The position numbers were made by a program, and so were the translations under genes. From NCBI RefSeq assembly GCF_000426845.1, contig NZ_AUGD01000024.1, forward strand, positions 1 through 64,000: a stretch of 64,000 nucleotides of DNA, written 5' to 3'. Source of the DNA: Bradyrhizobium sp. in8p8 (GTDB lineage: Bacteria; Pseudomonadota; Alphaproteobacteria; Rhizobiales; Xanthobacteraceae). This document shows, piece after piece, positions 52,542-62,200 of the stretch (positions are counted from its first letter, which is position 1; each line of letters begins with the position of its first letter). The notes below the pieces were generated by a model, which did not search any database, was not told the DNA's origin, and was given only the letters and a program-made list of their open reading frames with translations.

Positions 52542-54521
52542 ATGTGGGCCTTTTTCGAACGTCTCCTCGACTCGTCCATGCTGTCGCCGCACGGCATCTG
52601 CCTGCTGTGGGACCCGGAGTTGATCTGGCTCCACGTCGTTTCCGACGCCTGCATTGCCGCTGCCTATTTCTCGATTCCGTTTGCCCTCGCGATACTGGTC
52701 ATCAAGCGCCGGGACCTCAAGTTCGGCTGGGTCTACTGGGCGTTCGCGATCTTCATCATGGCTTGCGGCCTCAGCCATGTGCTGTCGATCTACACGCTCT
52801 GGGTTCCGGTCTATGGCGTCGAGGGCATGGTCAAGGCGGCCACGGCGGTCGCGTCGGTCTTCACCGCCGCCGCGCTCTGGCCACTGCTGCCGAGGGTCCT
52901 GACCATTCCATCACCGTTCGAGCTTCGGCAGGTCAAGGCGGCGCTCGAGGAAGAGGAGATCAAGAGCCGCGACGCCGCGCTCCTGCTTCAGCAAGTCAGC
53001 GACGCCCAACGCGCGCTGCGCGCCAGTGTCGCGCGCCTCACCGCGATCGTGGAGACCGCGGTTGACGGTGTCATCCTGTTCGATGCGCATGACCGTATCC
53101 TGCTGTTCAATCCGGCCTGCGAGCGCTTGTTCGGCTACCGCGCCGACGAGGTGATGAACCGGAACGTCTCCATGCTGATGCCAGAGGCGGAAGCAACGCC
53201 CGACAGCCGCGCGAGACATTTCGCGACCGGCGGCGAGGCCATCGCCCGGCGTAAGGATGGCTCGACCTTTCCGATGGACCTCTCGGTGGGCCAGGCCAGG
53301 CAGGACGGCGAACTGATCTTCGTCGGCATCGTCCACGACCTGACCGCGCGCAAGCTGACCGAGCAGCAGCTTCAGCAGGCGCAGAAGATGGAGACGGTCG
53401 GCCAGCTCTCCGGCGGTATCGCGCACGACTTCAACAATCTCCTGACCGTGATCATCGGCAATGCCGAGCACCTCGGCGAGCAGCTCAAGGAGCGGCCGGA
53501 GCTGCGGCGCTTTGCCGACGACATCTGCCAGTCAGGGGAGCGCGGCGCCGAGCTGACGCAGCGGCTGCTCGCATTCAGCCGCCGCCAGCTGCTCCAGCCT
53601 CAATCGCTTGACTGCCGGAGCCTGCTCGATTCCATGTTCAAGCTGCTCAAGCGAACGTTGCGCGAAAACATCGAGATCAGGACGACCTCCGGACACGGCA
53701 CGGTCCTCGCCTTTGCCGACCGCAGCCAGCTCGAATCCGCCGTGCTGAATCTCGCGCTCAACGCGCAGGATGCCATGCCATCAGGGGGACATCTGACGCT
53801 GAGCACGGAGTTGGCTGCGATCGACGACGATTACCGTGCCCTCCATCCCGAAGTCGTACCCGGCAGCTACGCTTTGATCTCGGTCGCCGACGACGGCGAA
53901 GGCATGACGCCTGATGTCATCGAACGCGCCTTCGAGCCCTTCTTCACCACCAAGGAGGTCGGCAAGGGCTCGGGCCTCGGCCTCAGCATGGTCTACGGCT
54001 TCGCAAAGCAATCAGGCGGCCATGTCTCGATCTACAGCGAGGCGGGCCTCGGGACTACGGTCAGGATCTACCTGCCTCGCGCCAGCACCGGACAATCACA
54101 CGTCGATCTTCCCGAAGGCGAGGACACGGCGCCGCGAGGCTACGAGACGATCCTGATCGTCGAGGACGATCCGTTCGTCCGCTCCTCCGTCATTCGCAGG
54201 GTGGAAGCTCTCGGATATCGCGTCGTTGCCGCGGTCAACGGCAAGGATGCCCTGCAGCAGCTGCGGAGCGATCCCAGCATCGACCTGCTGTTCACTGACA
54301 TCGTGATGCCCGGTGGCATGAGCGGCTGGGAGCTCGCCGATCAGGCGCGGCGGATTCGTCCCGGTCTGCCGGTCCTTTTCACCTCCGGCTACGCGCTGGA
54401 GACCCTGGTCGAGCAGGGCCGCGCGCAGGCGCAAGCGATCGTGCTGATCAAGCCCTACCGCAAGATCGAGCTTGCCCAGCGGATCAGGGACGCATTGGCC
54501 GTGGCAGCCGTTGCCACCTAG
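52542..54521 (+). CDS. Hybrid histidine kinase with ethylene-receptor-like N-terminus
   Basis: The 659-residue protein has three membrane spans (about 25-120), a PAS domain (about 165-270), HisKA/HATPase_c with phospho-acceptor His in GGIAHDFNNLL (H295) and the G boxes (KGSGLGLSMVYGF), and a C-terminal receiver (ILIVEDDPFVRSS, phospho-Asp in LLFTDIVMPGG). The membrane part resembles the plant ETR1 sensor: SDACIAAAYFSIP (Asp34), MACGLSHVL (Cys75 and His79, the copper-ligand C-x3-H spacing) and a Lys at 98. It is therefore a candidate ethylene or copper sensor. The downstream partner is unknown; the receiver makes it a phosphorelay kinase. Confidence 0.88.
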   Translation: MWAFFERLLDSSMLSPHGICLLWDPELIWLHVVSDACIAAAYFSIPFALAILVIKRRDLKFGWVYWAFAIFIMACGLSHVLSIYTLWVPVYGVEGMVKAATAVASVFTAAALWPLLPRVLTIPSPFELRQVKAALEEEEIKSRDAALLLQQVSDAQRALRASVARLTAIVETAVDGVILFDAHDRILLFNPACERLFGYRADEVMNRNVSMLMPEAEATPDSRARHFATGGEAIARRKDGSTFPMDLSVGQARQDGELIFVGIVHDLTARKLTEQQLQQAQKMETVGQLSGGIAHDFNNLLTVIIGNAEHLGEQLKERPELRRFADDICQSGERGAELTQRLLAFSRRQLLQPQSLDCRSLLDSMFKLLKRTLRENIEIRTTSGHGTVLAFADRSQLESAVLNLALNAQDAMPSGGHLTLSTELAAIDDDYRALHPEVVPGSYALISVADDGEGMTPDVIERAFEPFFTTKEVGKGSGLGLSMVYGFAKQSGGHVSIYSEAGLGTTVRIYLPRASTGQSHVDLPEGEDTAPRGYETILIVEDDPFVRSSVIRRVEALGYRVVAAVNGKDALQQLRSDPSIDLLFTDIVMPGGMSGWELADQARRIRPGLPVLFTSGYALETLVEQGRAQAQAIVLIKPYRKIELAQRIRDALAVAAVAT

Positions 54522-54627
54522 CCAAGCTCGAGCTCGCATCTGGCGGCTTGTGCCGTCGGCCCGCCGCTTGCTAAATCCGGCCGGGTTTGGCCTATTGGCC
54601 GCCAGGTAGGCTTTCGGAGTGCTCGCG

Positions 54628-54873
54628 ATGGTTCCCTTCTTCGTTCAGATCAAGTGCAAGCTCGGCCAGTCTTATACGGTGGCCAATGCGCTTGCCGAGG
54701 CCGAGATCGCCTCCGAGATCTACTCCACGGCCGGCCAGTACGACCTCCTGGTGAAGTTCTACGTCGACAAGGACACCGACATCGGTCATTTCGTCAACGA
54801 GAAGGTGCAGGTGCTGCCGGGCATCCAGGACACCCTCACCATTATCACCTTCAAGGCGTTCGGCACCGGCTAG
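54628..54873 (+). CDS. Stand-alone Lrp/AsnC ligand-binding (RAM) domain protein
   Basis: The 81-residue protein is one RAM domain (MVPFFVQIKCKLGQSYTVANALAEAEIASEIYSTAGQYDLLVKF ... VLPGIQDTLTIITFKAF) with no DNA-binding domain. ATG 54628 follows GGAG at 8 bases; the GTG three codons earlier overlaps that site. Such proteins form ring-like oligomers and bind amino acids; partners are not known here. Confidence 0.9.
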   Translation: MVPFFVQIKCKLGQSYTVANALAEAEIASEIYSTAGQYDLLVKFYVDKDTDIGHFVNEKVQVLPGIQDTLTIITFKAFGTG

Positions 54874-54883
54874 CGCTGCCGCC

Positions 54884-55810
54884 CTAGCTACCCTCCTTGC
54901 GTGCCGGCCGGGGCGGCCCCTCCGCCGGCGGCAGCGACTTGAGATACTCCGCTATCGCCGTAAGGTCCGCGTCCGGCAATTGCGAGGTATTCTTGATCAC
55001 ACGCGTCATCGAACCGCCGACGCTGTCGCCATCCGGCAGTTCGCCGGTCTTCAGGAAATAGGCGAGGTCCTTCACGCTCCACTCGCCAAGGCGCTTCTGG
55101 GTGATGTTCGGCACCCATCCCTCGCCTTCAGGATTAGGACCGCCGGCAAAGCGCTGGCTTGCGATGATGCCGCCCAGCGCATTGCGCGGGCTGTGGCACT
55201 CGGCGCAATGGCCAAAGCTGTTGACGAGATAGGCGCCGCGATTCCATTGCGGCGACTTGCTACCGTCGGCAACGAATGGCCTGTCGTCCATGAACAGGCG
55301 TTTCCAGATCCCGACATTGCGGCGGATGTGAAAGGGAAAGCCGAGGTCGTGGTCGCGCACCTTGCCCGCAACCGCCGGCAGCGTTTTCAGATAGGCAAAG
55401 AGATCCAGCACGTCCTCGCGCCTGGCGTGCTGATAGGAGGTGTAGGGAAACGATGGAAAGTAGTGCTGCCCGGACGGCGAGACGCCATACATCACCGCGT
55501 TGACGAAATCCGCCTCCGTCCATTTGCCGATGCCGTCGTTCGGATCCGGCGAGATGTTCGGCGCGTGGAACGTTCCGAACGGCGACTTGATCGCAACGCC
55601 CCCGCCGAGCCTCAGACGGTCGGGCTGATTGGGAACGGCGTGGCAGGACGCGCAGCCACCGGCGTTGAACATCACCTCGCCATTGGCGAGATCAGGCGTG
55701 CGCGAGGGCGTGGCGCTCGCGGCCGCGACCACCGGCGCGCTGAGCCACCAATAGACGCCGGCAGCGGCAATCGCAGCGAGGAGCACCACCAGAATTGTTC
55801 GTTGCAACAT
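54884..55810 (-). CDS. Membrane-anchored dihaem cytochrome c
   Basis: The 308-residue protein begins with a hydrophobic anchor (ILVVLLAAIAAAGVYWWL) and has two haem sites, CASCH and CAECH, each followed by methionine-containing helices. It resembles the cytochrome subunit of alcohol/gluconate-type dehydrogenases or a c-type electron carrier. It would carry electrons at the periplasmic face of the membrane. No dehydrogenase gene is adjacent. Confidence 0.9.
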   Translation of the reverse strand: MLQRTILVVLLAAIAAAGVYWWLSAPVVAAASATPSRTPDLANGEVMFNAGGCASCHAVPNQPDRLRLGGGVAIKSPFGTFHAPNISPDPNDGIGKWTEADFVNAVMYGVSPSGQHYFPSFPYTSYQHARREDVLDLFAYLKTLPAVAGKVRDHDLGFPFHIRRNVGIWKRLFMDDRPFVADGSKSPQWNRGAYLVNSFGHCAECHSPRNALGGIIASQRFAGGPNPEGEGWVPNITQKRLGEWSVKDLAYFLKTGELPDGDSVGGSMTRVIKNTSQLPDADLTAIAEYLKSLPPAEGPPRPARKEGS

Positions 55811-55996
55811 GCGGCTCGTTCACTCGTTGCGGGCGCACTTATTCCGATCTCGTCGTGGCTCCAGCGCGAAGAACTCAGCTCGCCCTGGCCGGGAACGGGA
55901 ATAGACTGAAATACGGTCTCTTGGAAGGCGGTCCGAACGGGTTCGGCGCGGAGAATGTCACGAACGACACCGCCCTCTGAGCGCGTTCGATTGCGC

Positions 55997-57280
55997 TCAA
56001 GCGGCGTTCAGCGCCTGTGTGAGATCTGCGATCAGGTCCGATGCGTTCTCGATGCCGATCGACAGCCGGATCGTGGAATCCAGAACGCCGATTTTGCGGC
56101 GGATGTCGGCGGGAACGCCGGAATGGGTCATAGTCGCAGGCAGGCTCGCCAGCGATTCGGTTCCGCCAAGGCTCACCGCCAGTTTGAGGATCTGCAACGC
56201 ATTGAGGAATTTGACTGCCGCTTCCTTGCCGCCGGCGATGTCGAAGGAGAAGGTGGATCCCGCCCCCAGGCATTGTCTCGTGAATACACGTCCGGCCGGC
56301 GAACCCTCCTCGTGATGACCGAGGTAATGGACCTTTGCCACCTTCGGGTGCTCGCGCAGGAAGTCCGCCACGAGGCGTGCATTGACGTTGGCCTTCTCCA
56401 TCCGCAGGCTCAGCGTCTCGAGCGAGCGGTTGATCATCCAGCAGGAATGCGGATCGAGCTGCGTGCCGATCGCGCCCCGCAGCGCCTTGACGCCCTTCAT
56501 GATCGCCTTCGAGCCGAGCGCTGCACCCGCGATCAGGTCGGAATGACCGCCGACATATTTGGTCAACGAGTACAGTGAGAGATCTGCGCCGTGCTCGATC
56601 GGCCGCTGAAACACCGGTCCGAGCAGCGTATTGTCGCAGGCGATGATCGGTGTGTGTCCCTGCGCCTTTCCGATCGCGTCGGCGACGCGGCGGATCATTG
56701 CGATGTCCACGAGGCCGTTGGTGGGATTGGCGGGCGTCTCGATCAGGATCATAGAAACCCGCCCCTTGCCCATGGCGTCCTCCGACGCCTGCTTGACTGC
56801 CGCCTCATCGATACCGTCGGCAAAACCGACGGCGCCGATCGACAGGCGCGCAAGCGTGTTCGTCAACAGGGTTTCCGTTCCGCCATAGAGCGGCTGCGAG
56901 TGCAGGATGACGTCGCCGGGGCGAACGAACGCCAGGATCGTGGTTGCGATGGCCGCCATGCCGGAGGAGAACAGCGCACAACTCTCGGTCCGCTCGTAGA
57001 TCGCGAGCCTGTCCTCGACGATTTCGCTGTTTGGATGATTGAAGCGCGAATAGACGAGGCCCGCGCCCATGCCTTCGGGCGGCTCGCGGCGGCCCGCGAC
57101 GTAGTCGAAGAAATCCTGACCATCCTCGGCCGTCTTGAACACGAAGGTGGAGGTCAGGAATACCGGCGGCTTGATGGCGCCTTCCGACAATTGCGGATCA
57201 TAGCCATAGGTCAGCATCAAGGTCTCAGGATGCAGCATATGGTTGCCGATGTGGGTCTTCGAGGGGAACGGTTTCGCCAT
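55997..57280 (-). CDS. Cys/Met-metabolism PLP enzyme (methionine gamma-lyase / cystathionine synthase family)
   Basis: The 427-residue protein shows YSRFNHPNSEIVEDRLA, SSGMAAIATTILAFVRPGD, ETPANPTNGLVD, DNTLLGPVFQ and the lysine motif SLTKYVGGHSDLIAGA. It starts at ATG 57280 (MAKPFPSKTHIG). It belongs to the trans-sulfuration PLP family; the length and the ACDNT form fit methionine gamma-lyase or a related C-S lyase rather than CGS. The reaction cannot be told from sequence alone. Confidence 0.88.
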   Translation of the reverse strand: MAKPFPSKTHIGNHMLHPETLMLTYGYDPQLSEGAIKPPVFLTSTFVFKTAEDGQDFFDYVAGRREPPEGMGAGLVYSRFNHPNSEIVEDRLAIYERTESCALFSSGMAAIATTILAFVRPGDVILHSQPLYGGTETLLTNTLARLSIGAVGFADGIDEAAVKQASEDAMGKGRVSMILIETPANPTNGLVDIAMIRRVADAIGKAQGHTPIIACDNTLLGPVFQRPIEHGADLSLYSLTKYVGGHSDLIAGAALGSKAIMKGVKALRGAIGTQLDPHSCWMINRSLETLSLRMEKANVNARLVADFLREHPKVAKVHYLGHHEEGSPAGRVFTRQCLGAGSTFSFDIAGGKEAAVKFLNALQILKLAVSLGGTESLASLPATMTHSGVPADIRRKIGVLDSTIRLSIGIENASDLIADLTQALNAA

Positions 57281-57497
57281 GGCCTGTCTCGCTTGTCCTG
57301 ATGGAGGTGATCGCCGCGGGTTGGAACTCCTGACGTCACGAGGCAGTCGGGAAGGAGGCGTGCCGACTCGCATCAACGCCACGGCCGTTGCTGCGAAGAT
57401 AACTGCTCGGACGGCGGTCCGTCAGACCTTGCAGACGGAAAAAGAGCGGCTGCTTTCGCAACCGCCCCTTCTCGATTCCGATAGCCGGCTGATCCCG

Positions 57498-57582
57498 GTA
57501 GCCCGGATGAGCGGAGCGCAATCCGGGACGAACTATCAACTCGGATGCCCCCCGGATTTCGCTTGCGCTCCATCCGGGCTAC
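57498..57582. repeat. Palindromic mini-element (family B)
   Basis: GTAGCCCGGATG on the left and CATCCGGGCTAC on the right are exact terminal inverted repeats of 12 bp. Inside them GAGCGCAATCCGGG and a CCCGGATT-GCGCTC arm continue the pairing imperfectly. The 85-bp structure lies between the PLP gene and the cytochrome c gene and looks like a MITE/REP-type repeat. Confidence 0.8.
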
Positions 57583-57594
57583 AAAGCTTCCGCC

Positions 57595-58050
57595 TCAGCC
57601 GTTCTTGATGCGGTAGGTCTCGTGGCAGCCGCCGCATTCCCGGCCGATGGCAGGCATCGTTGCCTTGAGCGAATCGAGGTCCTTGATCTTGGTCTTGGCT
57701 TCGCCGACGACCTTGGCAAAACTCGCGATTTTCGCATCGAAGCCGGCTTTGTCCTCCCAGACCTTGGACGAGGGCGAGTAATCACCATCGAGCTTCACGC
57801 CCTTGGCGCTGGCCGGAAACAGGTTCGGCAGCTTCTTGGCCGTAACCTCGAACTGCGCGAGCGCGCTGTCCACCGTGGCCTGGTCGTAGGGCTTCTCGCC
57901 CTTGACCATCGCCGACATCGCCCCGGCGTTCTTGCCGTTGCCCTTCATCAGGCTCTGGACCTCCTTGACGGAGTCCTGTTGCGCCCAAACGGCGCCCATG
58001 CCGAGCAACAGCGCGCCCCCAACGACCAACACTTGCTTCATTCGCAACAT
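57595..58050 (-). CDS. Cytochrome c' / c556 family protein
   Basis: The 151-residue protein has a signal peptide (MLRMKQVLVVGGALLLGMGAVWA), a four-helix body and a single C-terminal haem site RECGGCHETYRIK, the hallmark of cytochrome c'-type proteins. ATG 58050 follows AGGAG at proper spacing. It is located in the periplasm and may bind NO or carry electrons. Confidence 0.92.
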   Translation of the reverse strand: MLRMKQVLVVGGALLLGMGAVWAQQDSVKEVQSLMKGNGKNAGAMSAMVKGEKPYDQATVDSALAQFEVTAKKLPNLFPASAKGVKLDGDYSPSSKVWEDKAGFDAKIASFAKVVGEAKTKIKDLDSLKATMPAIGRECGGCHETYRIKNG

Positions 58051-58198
58051 CCCTTCTCCTGATGCAGGACCGTGCCGACCCCTCAATGGACCAACACCGC
58101 CCGGCAGATTTCATTCCATCCAAAGCGCGGCGGCGGATCGTCACGCATTGGATCGCTGTCGAACATGGTGTCCCGAACTTTCCGCGTTTGATTGGGGA

Positions 58199-60508
58199 TC
58201 ACAGGCTGTGACGGCGATGGTGCTCGTGGATTGCGATCCACACCCGCTCCGGAGTGGCCGGCATGTCGATGTGGTCGATCTTGTATTCGCGCCAGAGCGC
58301 ATCGACGATGGCGTTGACGACGGCCGGACAGGAGCCGATCGCCCCGGCTTCGCCTGCCCCCTTCACTCCCATCGGATTGGTCTTGCAGGGGATGTTGTTG
58401 GTCTCGAACACGAAAGCCGGCCCGTCCGCCGCGCGCGGCAGCGCGTAGTCCATGAAGGTTGCGGTGATGAGCTGGCCGTCTGTGGCGCCATACACCACCT
58501 GCTCCATCAGCGCCTGACCGATGCCCTGCATGGCGCCGCCATGCACCTGTCCGGCCAGAAGCAGCGGATTGAGCGTCTTGCCGAAGTCGTCGACGATCAC
58601 ATAGTTGACGATCTTGATGATGCCGGTGGCCGGATCGATCTCGACTTCCGCGACATGGGTGCCGTTGGGATAGGTGCCGTCGGCGCTGGCGAACGTCGCG
58701 CTGCCGTTGAGCTTCGACGGATCCACGCCGGGCCGCTTGGCGAGATCGGCGAAGGAGATTGAGCGGTCGGTACCGGCGATGCGGATCACGCCTTCGGAGA
58801 TTTCGAGGTCGCCGGCGCTCGCTTCCAGCGCCTGCGCCGCAATCTCCTTCAGCCTCGAACCGAGTTCGCGCGTGGCGCGTTCGACGCTGACGCCGCCCGA
58901 GGGGATCGAAGCGGAGCCGCCGGTCCCGAGACCGGTCGCGATCTCGTCGGTGTCGCCCTGGTGGATATGGACGCGCTCGGGCGCAACGCCGAACTGCTCG
59001 GCGACGATCTGCGCATAGGCGGTCTGGTGACCCTGCCCGCTCGACTGCGTGCCGATCAGCACGGTGACGTCGCCATTGGGATCGAGCCGCACATTCGCGG
59101 TCTCCTCGCCCATGGTGCCACACACCTCGACATAGCTCGCAAGGCCGATGCCGCGGATCAGGCCATGCTTCTTGGCGAGTTTCGCGCGCTTGGGAAATTC
59201 CTTCCACTCGGCGATCTCCATCGCGCGCTTCAGATGCGCGGCGAAGTCGCCGGAATCGTAGACCTTGCCGGTCGCGGTCTTGTACGGCAGAGCCTTCGGC
59301 TGGATGAAGTTCTTGCGGCGGATCGCGTCCGGCGTCATGTCGAGCTTTCGCGCGCAGGCATCAACCAGACGTTCGATCACATAGGCGGCCTCCGGCCGGC
59401 CCGCGCCGCGATAGGCATCGACCGGCACGCTGTTGGTGAAGATAGTGCGCACCCGGCAGTGGAATGCCTGAATGTCGTAAAGCCCCGGCAGCATGCCGGC
59501 GCCCCCATGCGGGATGTAGGGCCCGAAGGTCGACAGATACGCGCCCATGTCGCCCATCAGGTCGCAGTCCATCGCCAGAAACTTGCCGTCCTCGGCCAGC
59601 GCCATCTTCGCGGTGGTGACATTGTCGCGCCCCTGCGCGTCGCCCATGAAATGCTCGGTGCGATCGGCCGCCCACTTCACCGCCTTCTTCAGCTGCCGCG
59701 CCGCGACCGCCATCAGGGCGTATTCCCGGTACGGAAACAGTTTCGTGCCAAAACCGCCGCCCACGTCGGGGCAGATCACCCGCATCTTGTCGGTGGGGAT
59801 GTTGAGCACGTTCTGGCAAAGGATGTCGCGCAGCCGATGGCTGCCCTGGCTGCCGACCGTCAGCGTCAGATGGTCACTCTTGGCGTCGTATTCGCACACC
59901 GCCGCGCGCGTCTCTAGGAAGCTTGCGACGACGCGCGGATTGACGATCGAGATCTCGGCCACCGCATGCGCCTTGGCGAAGGCAGCTTCCGTCGCCGCCT
60001 TGTCGCCGATCGAGACGTCGAACAGCACGTTGCCCGGCTTGTCCGGCCAGACCTGCGGCGCGCCCTTTTTCACGGCGTTGACGACGCCGGTCACAGCCGG
60101 CAGCGGGCTCCATTTGACCTCGATCGCCTCGATCGCGTCGCGTGCCTGATCGATGGTCTCGGCGACCACGAAGGCAATGGCATCGCCGACATGGCGCACC
60201 TCGTCCTTGGCCAGGATCGGGTAAGGCGGGCCGGTGAACGGATCGGTCTCAAGATTGAACAGGCACGGCAGATTGCCGAGATCCTTGACGTCCTCGGCGG
60301 TCAGGATCAGCGCGACGCCCGGCAAGCTGCGTGCGCGGCTCGCATCGATGGTGTATGTGGCATGCGCATGCGGCGAGCGCAGCACCAGGCAGCGAAGCGC
60401 GGCCTGCGGCGCAAAATCATCGGTGTAGCGGCCCTTGCCGCGGATGAGCGCGTCATCCTCCTTGCGCAGCACGCTTTGGCCAACGCCGAACTTGATGGGA
60501 GCCGCCAT
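58199..60508 (-). CDS. Form-II CoxL-like molybdenum hydroxylase large subunit
   Basis: The 769-residue protein is the molybdopterin-binding subunit of the xanthine oxidase family: GRYTDDFAPQAALRCLVLRSPHAHA, DVGGGFGTKLFPYREY, the active-site loop AYRGAGRPEAAYVIERL and a late GVKGAGEAGAIG with the base Glu. The AYRGAGR loop, in place of AYRCSFR, marks form II, whose substrates are mostly unknown rather than CO. No FAD (CoxM) or 2Fe-2S (CoxS) subunit is adjacent. Confidence 0.9.
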   Translation of the reverse strand: MAAPIKFGVGQSVLRKEDDALIRGKGRYTDDFAPQAALRCLVLRSPHAHATYTIDASRARSLPGVALILTAEDVKDLGNLPCLFNLETDPFTGPPYPILAKDEVRHVGDAIAFVVAETIDQARDAIEAIEVKWSPLPAVTGVVNAVKKGAPQVWPDKPGNVLFDVSIGDKAATEAAFAKAHAVAEISIVNPRVVASFLETRAAVCEYDAKSDHLTLTVGSQGSHRLRDILCQNVLNIPTDKMRVICPDVGGGFGTKLFPYREYALMAVAARQLKKAVKWAADRTEHFMGDAQGRDNVTTAKMALAEDGKFLAMDCDLMGDMGAYLSTFGPYIPHGGAGMLPGLYDIQAFHCRVRTIFTNSVPVDAYRGAGRPEAAYVIERLVDACARKLDMTPDAIRRKNFIQPKALPYKTATGKVYDSGDFAAHLKRAMEIAEWKEFPKRAKLAKKHGLIRGIGLASYVEVCGTMGEETANVRLDPNGDVTVLIGTQSSGQGHQTAYAQIVAEQFGVAPERVHIHQGDTDEIATGLGTGGSASIPSGGVSVERATRELGSRLKEIAAQALEASAGDLEISEGVIRIAGTDRSISFADLAKRPGVDPSKLNGSATFASADGTYPNGTHVAEVEIDPATGIIKIVNYVIVDDFGKTLNPLLLAGQVHGGAMQGIGQALMEQVVYGATDGQLITATFMDYALPRAADGPAFVFETNNIPCKTNPMGVKGAGEAGAIGSCPAVVNAIVDALWREYKIDHIDMPATPERVWIAIHEHHRRHSL

Positions 60509-60590
60509 TTTCTGTTCCCGTTCTCATGGTTGTTTTGTGGGCCATATTGCCGTGGAAAAACTGGCAAGGCAAACGGGTTGGCAACAAAAA

Positions 60591-62117
60591 CTAGCCACGG
60601 ACCAGCGAGATCACCCAATTGCGGCCGAACAGCGCGAGGACCGCAATCGCGTAAATGATGGCGCCGCCGACGGCGAGCACAACCAGCGTCAGCTCATCGC
60701 GGAAGTGTATCGAGCCCAATAACGGACCGCTAAAATGCGCGATCAACCAGAACGCGGCAGCCAGGACTAATCCGGTCAGCAGGAATTTTCCGAGCGACAG
60801 CAGCCAGCCGCGATCCAGCACGAGGAAACCTCGCCGCACTGCGAAGAAGAGCACCAGCAAGAGATTGGTCCAGACCCCGACGGCGGTGGCGAGCGCAAGG
60901 CCGATCTGCGCGAGCGATCCCATCAAGGCGACCTTCAGTGCGACATTGACGGCGATGCCGGTCAGCGACGCCCGGACCGGCGTTGCGGTATCCTTGCGGG
61001 CATAGAAGGTCGCGACAGCGCTGCGGATCAGCACGAACGGGATCAGGCCAATGGCATAGGCCGCGAGCGTGCCGCCGGCCGCAACCGCATCGGTTTGCGA
61101 GAAGGCGCCACGGGCAAACAGCGCGCGCATGATCTCGTTGGGCACGGTGAGGAAGGCCGCGACGAACGGGATCGAGAACAGCAGCGTGAAATCGAAGGCG
61201 CGGCGCTGCGCCTTCATCGCGCCGTCATCGTCGTTCGCCGTGATCCGTCGCGACATCTCCGGCAAAAGCACCGTGCCGATGGCGATGCCGATCACGCCGA
61301 TCGGGAGCTGGTTGAGCCGGTCGGCATAATAGAGCGCGGACAGCGCGCCGGCGGGCAGGAAGGTCGCGATGATGGTGTCGGCGAACAGCGCGACCTGGGT
61401 GCCCATCGAGCCCAGCGTCGCGGGGCCGAGTGCCTTGAAGAAGTCGCGGATGTCTTCGTCGAGCCTCAAGGGCGCAAAGCGCGGCAGGCCGCCATGGCGG
61501 GCGAGATCACCGGCGAGCAGGAAATATTGCAGGAAGCCGGAGATGAGCACGCCCCAGGCCGCCGCATGGCCCGCGGTCGGAAACCAGGCGGCCAGCGCCA
61601 GCGTCATCATCATCGCGACATTGAGGAAGATCGAGGCAGCCGCGGCGCTGGCAAAGCGCTGCATGACGTTGAGCATGCCGCCGTAGAGCGTCACCAGCGT
61701 GATCAGCAGTAAATAGGGAAAGGTGATCCGGGTGAGCTCGATCGCGAGCTTGCGCTGCTCGGCGTCCTCGGAAAAGCCGGGCGCCAGGATGCTCATGGCC
61801 TGTGGCATGAACAGCCAGGCAACGACCAGCAGCACCACCTGCGAGGCCAGGAGCAGCGTGAAGATGCGGTCGGCGAACAGGCTTGCTGCCGCCTCCCCCT
61901 TCTCGCCATGGACGTGGGCATAGGCCGGCACCCAGGCGGCGTTGAAGGCACCCTCGGCGAAGATCGCACGGAAATGATTGGGCAGCCGCAGCGCCACGAA
62001 AAAGGCGTCGGCCACCGGCCCGGCGCCGAGGATTGCCGCGAGCATGATGTCGCGGACAAACCCCGTCAGCCGCGAGAGCAGCGTGTAACCACCGACCGTA
62101 AAGATGCGTCCGAGCAT
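60591..62117 (-). CDS. murJ: Lipid II flippase MurJ (MviN)
   Basis: The 508-residue protein has about 14 hydrophobic spans, the N-terminal TLLSRLTGFVRDIMLAA motif with Arg residues lining the cavity, and the YADRLNQLPIGVIGIAIGTVLLPEMSR segment typical of MurJ. It flips lipid II across the inner membrane in peptidoglycan synthesis. It is followed by no cell-wall partner here. Confidence 0.95.
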   Translation of the reverse strand: MLGRIFTVGGYTLLSRLTGFVRDIMLAAILGAGPVADAFFVALRLPNHFRAIFAEGAFNAAWVPAYAHVHGEKGEAAASLFADRIFTLLLASQVVLLVVAWLFMPQAMSILAPGFSEDAEQRKLAIELTRITFPYLLLITLVTLYGGMLNVMQRFASAAAASIFLNVAMMMTLALAAWFPTAGHAAAWGVLISGFLQYFLLAGDLARHGGLPRFAPLRLDEDIRDFFKALGPATLGSMGTQVALFADTIIATFLPAGALSALYYADRLNQLPIGVIGIAIGTVLLPEMSRRITANDDDGAMKAQRRAFDFTLLFSIPFVAAFLTVPNEIMRALFARGAFSQTDAVAAGGTLAAYAIGLIPFVLIRSAVATFYARKDTATPVRASLTGIAVNVALKVALMGSLAQIGLALATAVGVWTNLLLVLFFAVRRGFLVLDRGWLLSLGKFLLTGLVLAAAFWLIAHFSGPLLGSIHFRDELTLVVLAVGGAIIYAIAVLALFGRNWVISLVRG

Positions 62118-62200
62118 GCGGACTCTTCTAGAGGCTTATCAGGCCGCCGATAAGGCTTTGAAAGACCTTGAGATCAAAAAAGCGGCTTGCTCGGTGTCCA

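Noticed and set aside
55795..55980. 61-codon frame between cytochrome c and the PLP lyase gene
   Set aside because: It overlaps the cytochrome start region and has no motif or ribosome site.
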